DNA from: Herbaspirillum sp. YR522
GTDB lineage: Bacteria; Pseudomonadota; Gammaproteobacteria; Burkholderiales; Burkholderiaceae_D
Direction of reading: 5' to 3'
Length of the DNA stretch: 38,400 bases
Assembly (NCBI RefSeq): GCF_000282575.1
Contig: NZ_AKJA01000136.1
Coordinates: forward strand, 1-38,400
Shown here: piece after piece, positions 19,270 to 27,853 of the stretch
Layout of the letters: every line of letters begins with the position of its first letter
How positions within the stretch are numbered: the first letter of the stretch is position 1
The notes under the pieces: generated by a model
Told to the model about the DNA's origin: nothing
Databases searched by the model: none
The model's input: only the letters and a program-made list of their open reading frames with translations
Translations under genes and position numbers: made by a program

Positions 19270-20592
19270 TTAACTCCGGAAGGCAGCCTGGCGCTGCATC
19301 TCCCCCGCTTGGTGCTGATGTAACGCTGAAAATGCCTGGGTTGGCGCCATGCTCCTGGCCAGCGCGTCCCTGATCTCGTTGGTCCGGATGGCGGTGATCG
19401 ACAGCAGGGTGTCGCTCAGGCCGTGCGATGCCTCGCAACTGCCCTGCAGGAAGATCGCCGGCCTGAACTGGGGCGTGCTGACCAGGCGGTAGTGCCGGTC
19501 GACCCGCATGTCGGGCAGGTAGGGCTTGAGTTCCTTGAGCAGTTCGTGATGCTGTTGCCGCTGGTAGCCGGTGGCCAGGATCACCGCGTCGTAGCTCAGG
19601 GTCTTGACCTGTCCGGTCTCGAGGTCGTTGAGCCACAGGTGCACGCCGGCCTCGTCTGCGCGCGCCTCCAGCGTGTCGTGCCGGCGCAGGAAGCGGTGCC
19701 GCTCCACGCCACTGACCTTCTGCCGGTACAGCACCTCGAACATGCGCTCGATCAGGGCCATGTCGGGCGCGGCATAGTTGGTCTGCATGAATTCGTCGAG
19801 CAGGGCGGCGCGGCTGCCTTCGGCGGTATTGAAGACGTAGTCGGTGTAATCGGGGTTGAAGATCTCGTTGACGAAGGGGCTGTCGTCGGACGGCTTGATG
19901 GTGCGCGCGCGGGTGATGAGGTCGACCGCGATGTCGGCGTGGCCATCCAGCTCCAGGAAGATCTCGGTGGCGCTCTGGCCGGCGCCGATGATGGCGATGC
20001 GGCGCGGCGCCTGCTGCCGGGCAAATGCGCTGCGGAACCGGCTGGAGTGAAACACCCGCGGCTCGCCCCGCAGGTGCTGCATGCAATCGGGAATGTTGGC
20101 CACGCCGCCTATGCCCAGCACCAGGTTGCGGGTGAGCCGCTCGTGCAGTTGCTGGTTGCTGTCGCGCGAAAGCACGCGCAACAGCGACACTTCGCTGCCA
20201 CGTTTCTCGGGCAGCACCTCGATCACCTCTTCGCCATAGCGGCACTGGGCATCGAAATGGCTGGCGGCCCAGGCCAGGTAGTCGTTGAATTCGAGCCGGC
20301 TGGGATAGAAGGTCTTGAGGTTGATGAAATCGGACAGGCGACGCTTCTGGTGCAGGTAGTTGATGAAGGTATAGGGGCTGGCGGGATTGCGCAGGGTCGC
20401 CAGGTCCTTCAGGAACGAGATCTGCATGTGCGTGCCATCGAGCATCATGTCGCCATGCCAGGCAAAGCCGGGCTGTTTTTCGAGGAACAACGCGTCCGGC
20501 GGCTGGCTGCGGCCGGGTTGTTCCTGCAGCGCAATGGCCAGCGCCAGGTTGGACGGGCCGAAGCCGACGCCGATGAGGTCATGGATCGTCAA
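19270..20592 (-). CDS. L-ornithine N5-monooxygenase (PvdA-like)
   Basis: This FAD- and NADPH-dependent enzyme hydroxylates the side-chain amine of ornithine (or lysine) for hydroxamate formation. Visible motifs are the FAD-binding GVGFGPSN (residues 8-15), the NADPH-binding GAGQSA (203-208) and ATGY (340-343), in the order and spacing of the SidA/IucD/PvdA family. The 440-aa length is normal. TTG at 20592 is taken as start because AAGGAG lies exactly 6 bases upstream and the FAD motif begins 8 residues in; the frame runs further upstream only into the neighbouring gene. TTGA overlaps the stop of the acyltransferase gene, implying coupled translation. Ornithine rather than lysine is inferred from similarity to PvdA and from the A2 domain of the large NRPS. 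Confidence 0.92.
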   Translation of the reverse strand: MTIHDLIGVGFGPSNLALAIALQEQPGRSQPPDALFLEKQPGFAWHGDMMLDGTHMQISFLKDLATLRNPASPYTFINYLHQKRRLSDFINLKTFYPSRLEFNDYLAWAASHFDAQCRYGEEVIEVLPEKRGSEVSLLRVLSRDSNQQLHERLTRNLVLGIGGVANIPDCMQHLRGEPRVFHSSRFRSAFARQQAPRRIAIIGAGQSATEIFLELDGHADIAVDLITRARTIKPSDDSPFVNEIFNPDYTDYVFNTAEGSRAALLDEFMQTNYAAPDMALIERMFEVLYRQKVSGVERHRFLRRHDTLEARADEAGVHLWLNDLETGQVKTLSYDAVILATGYQRQQHHELLKELKPYLPDMRVDRHYRLVSTPQFRPAIFLQGSCEASHGLSDTLLSITAIRTNEIRDALARSMAPTQAFSALHQHQAGEMQRQAAFRS

Positions 20593-21689
20593 GACGGTCT
20601 CCTTTCGGGGGGAGAAGAGGAAAACGGATTGGAGTAAGCGCCCAGGTCGGTCTGGGGCTGCCACAGGCCCTGGCCAAAATAGCGTTCACGGGAAAGCATC
20701 ACGAGCATGGCCCGCTTGTGCGGGAAATCGAATTCCTTGAGCTTGGCGTAGCCGCTCTTGTCGAGGTTGCGGATCTGCTTTTCATGGTCGGCGCGCGGCT
20801 CTCCCACCACCACCTGGGTGCGGCAGTCGTCCAGGAAGAGGTAGTGCGAGATGGTGGTCAGCCAGGCCACCGCGAACTGCTTGCCGCGAAACGCCTCTTC
20901 GCCCACCAGCACGTGCCAGCCGCGATCGAAGTCGCCGCAGTCGTAGAACGGCGCGATGCGATTCTCCTTGGCCCAGTACACCTCGAAATAGGCGAAGGGC
21001 CGGTCGTCGAAGCTGGCGATGAGCGAGGTCATGTGCGGGTCGGCCGCAATCGTCTCGAGATAGCCGCGATGCTTGGCCAGGTCGCCAGCCTCGTCCCAGA
21101 AGTGGGCGACCACCGGATCGTTCATCCAGCGGTTGAACAGGGGCAGGTCCTGTTCCAGGTGCAAGCTGCGCAGTGTCAGGCGCTGGCCCAGCCAGGGAAT
21201 ATGACGGGTGTAGACCAGGCCCTCCGGCTTGGGCGCGCGCAGCGGGTGGCGCCGCCCGTGGCTCATCACCTGTTGCACCGGGAAGGCCGGCACGTTGGCT
21301 TGCGGCAACCAACCGCTGGCGTGTTGCCAGACCAGCTCGGCGAGCGCCACGAACTGCCCGCCGCGCGGCACCAGCAGGCCGCAGCGCGCCATGGCCGATG
21401 CCACCGGCGGCGCCAGCTCGACCACGATGGCAGGCGCCTCGGGGTGGTACATCAACATGCTTTGCAGCACCGCCAGCAGGTCCTCGTAGCAGACGTGGTC
21501 GCCGCTGCGCGGGGCGATGCTCCAGTACTGGTCGCCGGCGCCGGGGCCGCCGCGCCGCCAATGCCAGCGCGAGCGCTCCTGCCCATGGCCATCGCTGATG
21601 GAAACCTGCTCTGCATGACAGCTTGCAAACAGCGGCACGCCGCCTACGCACAGTGCAATGGCGTTGCCAACGGGTAATGGGCGATTCAA
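20589..21689 (-). CDS. Hydroxyornithine N5-acyltransferase (IucB/RhbD-like GNAT)
   Basis: A 366-aa protein. Its C-terminal ~200 residues match the siderophore GNAT_2 family (IucB, AlcB, RhbD), with motifs such as FNRWMNDP, VAHFWDE and the acyl-CoA-site region GWHVLVGEEAFRGKQFA. It would acylate N5-hydroxyornithine to the iron-binding hydroxamate. The N-terminal ~160 residues are a lower-conservation extension, as in the long forms of this family. The start is TTG at 21689 with GGAG 5 bases upstream; an ATG at 21708 is in another frame. It is the first gene of the leftward four-gene unit and ends in a TTGA overlap with the monooxygenase. The acyl donor (acetyl or longer) cannot be read from sequence. 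Confidence 0.88.
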   Translation of the reverse strand: MNRPLPVGNAIALCVGGVPLFASCHAEQVSISDGHGQERSRWHWRRGGPGAGDQYWSIAPRSGDHVCYEDLLAVLQSMLMYHPEAPAIVVELAPPVASAMARCGLLVPRGGQFVALAELVWQHASGWLPQANVPAFPVQQVMSHGRRHPLRAPKPEGLVYTRHIPWLGQRLTLRSLHLEQDLPLFNRWMNDPVVAHFWDEAGDLAKHRGYLETIAADPHMTSLIASFDDRPFAYFEVYWAKENRIAPFYDCGDFDRGWHVLVGEEAFRGKQFAVAWLTTISHYLFLDDCRTQVVVGEPRADHEKQIRNLDKSGYAKLKEFDFPHKRAMLVMLSRERYFGQGLWQPQTDLGAYSNPFSSSPPERRPS

Positions 21690-21722
21690 GAGGACTCCGC
21701 AAATACATGAAAGATGGTTGAC

Positions 21723-21739
21723 GACCGGCCTGGCCGGTC
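21723..21739. promoter_or_regulatory. Perfect GC palindrome in the acyltransferase leader
   Basis: GACCGGCC-T-GGCCGGTC is a 17-base perfect palindrome 34 bases upstream of the TTG start of the leftward operon. It could be a leader hairpin or an operator. No factor is assigned. Confidence 0.4.
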
Positions 21740-21785
21740 AGCCGGCAGCGATTGCCCGGCCTGTCGGGCTCATTCTCTGTAGACG

Positions 21786-21804
21786 AATGAGAAGTATTTT
21801 TATT
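21786..21804. promoter_or_regulatory. Candidate Fur box between divergent siderophore operons
   Basis: AATGAGAAGTATTTTTATT matches the palindromic Fur form AATGAGAATNATTCTCATT at 15 of 18 defined positions. It stands in the AT-rich part of an otherwise GC-rich spacer, 97 bases from the acyltransferase start and about 150 bases from the exporter start, so it could repress both under iron sufficiency. Confidence 0.6.
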
Positions 21805-21955
21805 TAACTGGAGTCGCCCCGATCGGCCGCAAAGGCAGCTACGACAAGGGCGCGGCGTACACCGTCCGGATGCCGGGGATGCGAAGAGGGCTAAATGGCG
21901 GCGCCGCTGGTTCGTCTGTAAAGAGAACTCCACACTCGCTTGATCGGGCCACTGC

Positions 21956-23635
21956 ATGCTTAACTATCTGATAAGACAATCCTGGCGCCTGCTGTTGCTG
22001 GCGGCCACCGCCAGCGTCACGCGCGGCATCTGCGCCGTGCTGACGGTGATCCAGATCAATGCCGCCTTGAGCGCCGATGCGGCCACCCGCGCCCAGGCGG
22101 CGTGGTGGTTCGGCGGCACCGTCTTGCTGCTCATGGCCAGCCATATGCTGTCCAATATCTCGTTCGAGCGCCTGAACCAGCGGGCCCAGGCCGACATGCG
22201 ACGCTATATCTCGGCCAAGGTGATCGGCGCCGACTACCGGCACATCGAAAAGACCGGCCCGGCCCGGATCCAGTCGGCCCTCACCGAGCACAGCGCCAAG
22301 GTGGCCGAGTTCTTCGTCGGCATGCCGGCCATCCTGACCAATTCGGTGGTGGTGATCGGCTGCCTGGTCTATATGGTGCTGCTGTCGTGGCAGGTGTTCC
22401 TGGTGGCCATCGCGGTGCTGGCGCTGGGGTCGCTGGGCTACCACCTGGCCCACCTGAAGGCGATTCGCTACCTGGAGCGGGCCGCCCGCGAGCAGGACGT
22501 GATGTTCGGCCACTTCCAGGCCATGACCGGCGGCGCCAAGGAACTGCGCCTGCATGCCAGGAAGCGCCAGCTGTTCGAGCGCGACCTGTTGCATGTGGCC
22601 ATCGAGAACGTGCGCCGCCTGCGCACCACCGGCATGTCGATCTTCACCGCCTCGGCGGGCTGGGGCAACTTCCTGATCTTCGCCTTCATCGGCCTGGTGC
22701 TGTTCTTCCTGGTCGGCGATGCGCCCGCGCAGCGTCCGGTGATGAGCGGCTTTGCATTGGTCTTCGTCTATATCGTCACGCCGCTGGAGGTGTTGCTGAT
22801 GAATATCCCGCGCGCCAACCTGGCGCGCGTGGCCGCGGCACGCATCGATGCCGTGACCCGGGACATGGCCAGCAGCGAGCCGCCGGCGCCCCCCGGGCAG
22901 CGCAGCCGGTTGGACAGCCTGGCGCTGCAAGGGGTGACGCACCGCTATTACCATGAACGCAGCGATGGCCTGTTCCTGCTGGGTCCGGTCCAGCTCGACT
23001 TCAAGCCGGGTGAGATCATCTTCCTGGTGGGTGGCAACGGCAGCGGCAAGACCACGCTGGCCAAATTGCTGGTCGGACTGTATGTACCCCAGGAGGGCGC
23101 GATCGTGTGGAACGGCCAGCCGGTGACCGATGCATCGCGCGATGCCTACCGGCAATTGTTCTCGACCGTGTTCTCGGACTTCCACCTGTTCGATCGATTG
23201 CTGGAAAACGACCGTCCGGACCTGGACCAGCAGGCCAACCGGTTGCTGGAGCGCCTGCAACTGCAGCATGTGGTGCAGGTCAGGCAAGGGGCGTTCACCA
23301 CCCGCGCGTTATCGCAGGGACAGCGCAAGCGGCTGGCGCTGGTGGTGGCGGCGCTGGAGGACCGTCCCTTCATGGTGTTCGACGAATGGGCGGCCGACCA
23401 GGACCCGTTGTTCAAGGACGTGTTCTACCGGTCGATCCTGCCCGAACTGAAGGCACAGGGAAAGACGGTGCTGGTGATCTCGCACGACGATCGCTATTTC
23501 GACCTGGCCGATGTGCTGCTGTCGCTGGAAAATGGCCAGTTGTCGACGCGCCGTCCGGTGTTGCCGGCGCAGGATCACCAGCGCCATGGCGGCGTCACCG
23601 ATGAGGTCGAGCTGACCGCGCCGATTGCGCATTGA
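21956..23635 (+). CDS. PvdE/SyrD-like cyclic-peptide siderophore ABC exporter
   Basis: A 559-aa half-transporter with an N-terminal six-helix membrane domain (~1-290) fused to an ATPase. Walker A is GGNGSGKTT (Lys365), the signature is LSQGQRKR, Walker B is MVFDEWAADQDP (Asp476-Glu477) and the switch region is ISHDDRYF. The DEWAADQDP form is characteristic of the PvdE/SyrD 'cyclic peptide export' group, which moves NRPS products from cytoplasm to periplasm. It is transcribed divergently from the hydroxamate/uptake operon across a 266-base spacer with a Fur-box candidate. No periplasmic maturation or tripartite efflux genes are seen beside it. Confidence 0.92.
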   Translation: MLNYLIRQSWRLLLLAATASVTRGICAVLTVIQINAALSADAATRAQAAWWFGGTVLLLMASHMLSNISFERLNQRAQADMRRYISAKVIGADYRHIEKTGPARIQSALTEHSAKVAEFFVGMPAILTNSVVVIGCLVYMVLLSWQVFLVAIAVLALGSLGYHLAHLKAIRYLERAAREQDVMFGHFQAMTGGAKELRLHARKRQLFERDLLHVAIENVRRLRTTGMSIFTASAGWGNFLIFAFIGLVLFFLVGDAPAQRPVMSGFALVFVYIVTPLEVLLMNIPRANLARVAAARIDAVTRDMASSEPPAPPGQRSRLDSLALQGVTHRYYHERSDGLFLLGPVQLDFKPGEIIFLVGGNGSGKTTLAKLLVGLYVPQEGAIVWNGQPVTDASRDAYRQLFSTVFSDFHLFDRLLENDRPDLDQQANRLLERLQLQHVVQVRQGAFTTRALSQGQRKRLALVVAALEDRPFMVFDEWAADQDPLFKDVFYRSILPELKAQGKTVLVISHDDRYFDLADVLLSLENGQLSTRRPVLPAQDHQRHGGVTDEVELTAPIAH

Positions 23636-23694
23636 GCGCACGGCACGCCGCTGGCGGCCATCCCCTGTCTCGCCGGTGTCGAGCGCCTGGCAGC

Positions 23695-25983
23695 TCATGC
23701 ACGCTGGCGCGCCCGGTCCTGCAGTTGCCACCACGCTGGCAGCAGCCCCTGTACCTCGGCTTGCGCAAAGCGATCATCGATGAGCCAGACGGTGCCGCGA
23801 TCGTGCTCGGTGCGAATCACCCGGCCCGCCGCCTGCACCACCTTCTGCATGCCCGGATACAGGTAGGTATAGTCATAGCCGGCGCCGAACATCTGGTCCA
23901 TGCGCCGTCGCAGCTGCTCGTTGACGGGGTTGATCTGCGGCAGGCCGAGGGTGGCGACGAAGGCGCCGATGAGGCGTTCTCCCGGCAGGTCGACGCCTTC
24001 GCCGAAGGAGCCGCCGAGCACCGCAAAGCCCACGCCACGCCCACCCGCCACGAAGCGCCCCAGGAAATCGGCCCGGTGCGCTTCGCTCATGCGACGCGAC
24101 TGGCACCAGGTGGGGATGTCGGGATGATCGCGCTCGAATTGCTGCAGCGCCTGCTGCAGGTAGTCGAAGCTGGAGAAGAAGGCCAGGTAGTTGCCGGGCC
24201 GCTGGGCGTACTGGTGTGCCATCAACGCCGATATCGGCGCCAGTGACGCGGCCCGGCCCTGCCATCGGGTCGAGATGCCGTGCGCCACGTGGACCTCGAG
24301 CTGGCTGGCGGTGAAGGGGGAGGCGACGTCGACCCAGGCGGTGGTGGCCGGCAGGCCCAGCAGGTCGGCGAAATAATGCCAGGGGCTGAGCGTGGCCGAG
24401 AACAGCGTGCTCGAATGGGCAAACGCGAAGCGCGGTCCCAGAAACGGTGCCGGCGCCACATTGCGGATGCACAGCACCGTATTGCGCAGGTCTTCCCGGG
24501 TCAGGTCGAACAGCGAATGGGGGCCGAACGATTCGGCCAGCCGCGCCAGGCTCATCGCCGCGAAATAGAACTCGCGCAGCGCCGGCTCCAGCGGCACGGC
24601 GCTGTCGGCCAGGTACTCGGTGATGGCGGCCACCGCATTGGCGAGCGCATCGATGAACCTTGCCGGCGGCTTGTCGAGCACCTGGTAGGGCAACGGCGCA
24701 TCCTTGCCGGCGGCGGTCCAGGCCCGGCCCAGTTTTTCGAGGGCCTTGCGTACCACCGGCGGCGCCATGGCCTGCGCCGCGCGCAGGTCGCCGCGCGCCA
24801 GTTGCGCGCTGTACATGCTGCGCGCGCGCGACACCAGGTTATGGGCTTCGTCGGCCAGCACGCTGACGCGCCAGTCATTGGCCAGCGCCAGGTGGTACAG
24901 CATGGCGCCGCTATCGAACCAGTAGTTGTAGTCGCCGACCACGACGTCGCTCCAGCGGGTCATCTCGCTGCCCAGGTAGTAGGGGCAGACGTGGTGCGCC
25001 AGGCCGATCTCGCGCAGGGTGGCGCGGTCGAGCAGCGGCGCCTCCAGGCATGCCGCCCGCGCCGCCGGCAGGCGGTCGTAGAAGCCTTGTGCCAGCGGGC
25101 AGGAGTCGCCCCGGCACATCCGGTCCGGATATTCGCAGGCCTTCTCGCGCGCGGCCAGCTCCAGCACCCGCAATGGCAGCACGGCCTTGGCCTTGAGGGT
25201 GGCGGCGGCGTCCAGCGCCAGTTGCCGCCCCGGGGTCTTGGCCGCCAGGAAGAACACCTTGTCGATGCCATGCCGGGGCGCCGCCTTGAGCGCCGGAAAC
25301 AGCGTGCCCAGTGTCTTGCCGATGCCGGTGGGGGCCTGCGCCAGCAGGTCGCGGCCGCCGGCATTGGCGCGGAACACGGCCTCGGCCAGTTGCCGTTGCC
25401 CGGCACGAAAATCGTCGTGTACGAAGCGCATGGCGCCCAGCGCGGCGTCGCGCGCGTCGCGGTGCGCCAGCTCCTGCATGGCCCAGGCGCTGAAGCGATC
25501 GCACTGGTCGGCGAACAGCGCGGCCAGTTCGGCCCGCGTGCGCAGCTCGCTCAACGCGGTCTCCTGCTGGTTGCCGATGTTGAAATAGATCAGCGACAGG
25601 TTGACGCTGTCCAGGTCCAGCTGCTGGCACAGCAGGTGACCGTAGACCCGCAGCTGGGCCCAGTGCAGGTGACGCTGGTTGTCCGGGATGCTGGCCAGCT
25701 GGCCGCGGTAGGTCTTGACCTCTTCGAGCACGTTGCCGTGCGGGTCGTAGCCATCGGCGCGGCCGCGCACGTGCAGCCGGCCGTGCTCGCCGGCCAGCGC
25801 AACTTCGCTGCGGTAGCCGTCGCCGCGCCGCGCGGCCACCAGCGCATGGCCCTGGATGCCTTGCTGGGCGGTGGGCGTGGGAGTGAAGCGCAGGTCGAGG
25901 TCGCCGGCCCTGGCGGTGAAGTCGCACAGGGTGCGCACGGCCACCGTAAAGCGCCGCTCGGCGGCCACCGGTGGCGCGCTCAT
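23695..25983 (-). CDS. DinG/XPD-family helicase with N-terminal PD-(D/E)XK nuclease
   Basis: A 762-aa protein. Residues ~1-150 carry a PD-(D/E)XK-type nuclease signature (Asp77/Asp80, then EVK at 88-90). The rest is a superfamily 2 iron-sulfur helicase: motif I APTGIGKT (217-224), four cysteines at 283, 290, 295 and 333 positioned as in the XPD/DinG 4Fe-4S cluster, DEAH at 378-381, and motif VI QAAGRVIRT near the C-terminus. The ATG at 25983 overlaps the stop of the upstream nuclease gene (ATGA), so the genes form one operon. A role in processing branched or crosslinked DNA is inferred from the domains and the FAN1 partner. The frame stays open upstream but only antisense to nothing useful and inside the neighbouring gene. 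Confidence 0.9.
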   Translation of the reverse strand: MSAPPVAAERRFTVAVRTLCDFTARAGDLDLRFTPTPTAQQGIQGHALVAARRGDGYRSEVALAGEHGRLHVRGRADGYDPHGNVLEEVKTYRGQLASIPDNQRHLHWAQLRVYGHLLCQQLDLDSVNLSLIYFNIGNQQETALSELRTRAELAALFADQCDRFSAWAMQELAHRDARDAALGAMRFVHDDFRAGQRQLAEAVFRANAGGRDLLAQAPTGIGKTLGTLFPALKAAPRHGIDKVFFLAAKTPGRQLALDAAATLKAKAVLPLRVLELAAREKACEYPDRMCRGDSCPLAQGFYDRLPAARAACLEAPLLDRATLREIGLAHHVCPYYLGSEMTRWSDVVVGDYNYWFDSGAMLYHLALANDWRVSVLADEAHNLVSRARSMYSAQLARGDLRAAQAMAPPVVRKALEKLGRAWTAAGKDAPLPYQVLDKPPARFIDALANAVAAITEYLADSAVPLEPALREFYFAAMSLARLAESFGPHSLFDLTREDLRNTVLCIRNVAPAPFLGPRFAFAHSSTLFSATLSPWHYFADLLGLPATTAWVDVASPFTASQLEVHVAHGISTRWQGRAASLAPISALMAHQYAQRPGNYLAFFSSFDYLQQALQQFERDHPDIPTWCQSRRMSEAHRADFLGRFVAGGRGVGFAVLGGSFGEGVDLPGERLIGAFVATLGLPQINPVNEQLRRRMDQMFGAGYDYTYLYPGMQKVVQAAGRVIRTEHDRGTVWLIDDRFAQAEVQGLLPAWWQLQDRARQRA

Positions 25984-27641
25984 GCGGCCGCCCGTTGCCA
26001 TTGCAGGTAGCACACCGCCACCGGCATGGCATGCCGGGCGCAGTAGTCCAGCCAGCGCAGCTGGTTGTCCTGCAGCCGGTCGCCCGGGCCCTTGACCTCG
26101 ATCATGCGGTAGCGCCGCTGCTGCGGCCAGAACTGGATCAGGTCCGGAAAACCGCTGCGGTTCTCGCGGATGTCCTGCAGGATGCGCAGGCACCACAGCT
26201 TCAGGTGCGCCGCCGGGATGCAATCGAGCGCCAGTTCGACCAGGTCGCGGCCGATGTACTGCCAATGCACGAATGGTGACTGCAGGCCGTGCTTCTGGTC
26301 GTAGGTGTGCAGGATGGCGTCCCGATAGCCGTCGTGCTCGAGCAAGGCCAGGCAGCGATCGAACTGCTCGCGCCGACGGTCCTGGAAGTCGGCGCTGTAG
26401 AGGTCGGCCGGACCGCGATGGAACGGATGGAAGAAGGCGCCGGGCACGGCGGCGAACACGGCCTGCCAGCACAGCAGACCGAACAGCGAATTGGCCAGGG
26501 TGTTCTCGACGTAGAACACCGGGGCGTCGTCGCGCTGTAGGTGGCTGGCCACCGCGCCCTCGACCCGCAGCCCGCTGCCCTCGGGCAGGCACAGGTCGAG
26601 CCGCTCGGCCGGCGCCGGGCCGGGCTTTGCCTGCGGCGCGTGGCCCAGCCTGCGCGCCAGGCGCGGGGCGATACGCAGCAATTGCTGGCGTTCGGCCTCG
26701 TTCTCGGGGGCGGCGCGGGCGGCGCACAGCAGGGCAAAGGCCTGCTCGAACTTCTGGTGCTTCTCCAGCACGCGGATGGCGCGCCCGCGGGCGCCCGGGT
26801 GGCGACAGGCGGCATAGACCGCATAGGCCTGGTCCCAGTCCTTGTCTTTCTCGAACGACTGGCCCAGCTGGAACATCAGCCGTTGACGCCGGTGTTCGAG
26901 CCAGGGGTTGCCGACGCCGCCAGCGGGCAGGGCATCGACCAGCGCCGGCAGGATGTCGGCCGCGGGCTCGCCGGCGTGATAACGCTCGCGGCAGTCATGC
27001 AGGCGCAGGTAGTGGTCCAGATCGGCCCGATGGCGAAAGCCGCGCGAATCGGCCGAGAAATCGACCCGCTCGTAGCGGAAGGTACCGAGGTCCGACAGTA
27101 CGAATTCGGACCAGTCCTGGTTCAGGTTGCCGAAGAACACCAGCCGCAGCCGGTCGCACAGCGGGCGCACCCGCAGGCGCAGCGCGGCGTCGTTCGCATG
27201 GCCGATCCAGTGCGAGAATGGGCGCGCCTGGCCATGGGCCGGATCCCGCCGCAGCGCCTCGACCTGCTCGGGCTTGCGGGCCGACCTGAGTGCCGTGGGC
27301 AGGGCGAAGGTACGCCCCAGTTCGGGCTTGACCAGCAGCCCGGCCAGCTCGTCCAGCGACAGCACCGGGTCATGCGTGATCCATGCCTCGGGCAAGGCGC
27401 GGGCGGCGCTGGCGGGGCAGCCGATCTCGGGGTAGTCGAGCCGGCTGGTGCGAAACAGCTCGCCCTTGCGCATCACCAGCCGCACGAACAGCGCACGCGC
27501 TGGCCGTGGCAGCGTCGGAAAGCGCGCCATGAAGTCCAGTTCCTCCTCGACCAGGAGGTCGGCATAGCGTTGGCCGATCCAGTCGAGTGCCTGCTGGAAA
27601 TTGTTCAGGTAGTAAAAGTGGTGTGCGGGTACCGCGGTCAT
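25980..27641 (-). CDS. FAN1-like VRR-NUC structure-specific nuclease
   Basis: The C-terminal ~60 residues hold the VRR-NUC active site: GFPDL, then IEVKGPGDRLQDNQ, giving the metal-binding Asp...Glu-x-Lys. The 553-aa length and the N-terminal SAP-like/TPR-like helical region match bacterial homologues of human FAN1, such as the Pseudomonas aeruginosa protein that incises DNA near crosslinks and 5' flaps. The ATG at 27641 is chosen; a TTG two codons earlier (27647) is also possible and neither has a strong ribosome site. It is the first gene of a two-gene repair operon whose promoter carries a LexA box. SOS control is inferred from that site. Confidence 0.9.
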   Translation of the reverse strand: MTAVPAHHFYYLNNFQQALDWIGQRYADLLVEEELDFMARFPTLPRPARALFVRLVMRKGELFRTSRLDYPEIGCPASAARALPEAWITHDPVLSLDELAGLLVKPELGRTFALPTALRSARKPEQVEALRRDPAHGQARPFSHWIGHANDAALRLRVRPLCDRLRLVFFGNLNQDWSEFVLSDLGTFRYERVDFSADSRGFRHRADLDHYLRLHDCRERYHAGEPAADILPALVDALPAGGVGNPWLEHRRQRLMFQLGQSFEKDKDWDQAYAVYAACRHPGARGRAIRVLEKHQKFEQAFALLCAARAAPENEAERQQLLRIAPRLARRLGHAPQAKPGPAPAERLDLCLPEGSGLRVEGAVASHLQRDDAPVFYVENTLANSLFGLLCWQAVFAAVPGAFFHPFHRGPADLYSADFQDRRREQFDRCLALLEHDGYRDAILHTYDQKHGLQSPFVHWQYIGRDLVELALDCIPAAHLKLWCLRILQDIRENRSGFPDLIQFWPQQRRYRMIEVKGPGDRLQDNQLRWLDYCARHAMPVAVCYLQWQRAAA

Positions 27642-27656
27642 CGCCAAATCATCGTC

Positions 27657-27676
27657 AACTGTGTTTTTGTACAGTA
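27657..27676. promoter_or_regulatory. LexA (SOS) box upstream of the FAN1-helicase operon
   Basis: The spacer has CTGT-N8-ACAG exactly (27659-27674), with an AT-rich centre and flanks AA and TA. The leftward -10 element TATACT (27673-27678) overlaps it, so bound LexA would block the promoter. The nuclease start codon lies only 16 bases further on. Confidence 0.8.
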
Positions 27677-27723
27677 TAGCGGTGATCCGTGGATTTGGTC
27701 CGGGTGTTCATCGCGGCCTGCCG

Positions 27724-27756
27724 GCAGCGTGCCGGTCATGACGAGCGGCACGCTGC
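27724..27756. terminator. 11-bp perfect hairpin downstream of the AI-2E-family gene
   Basis: GCAGCGTGCCG (27724-27734) pairs perfectly with CGGCACGCTGC (27746-27756) across an 11-base loop. It lies about 100 bases past the stop of the leftward transporter gene and just upstream of the SOS-type promoter. No T-run follows, so it may be a Rho-assisted or non-terminator hairpin. Confidence 0.35.
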
Positions 27757-27853
27757 GCCACGATGGAAAATCGTTGCCGGAGGACTTGGTCGCAGACCAT
27801 GTCGCATCCGTCATGCAACGTCGATCGACGCCAATCGACGGTACCGATGCGAT

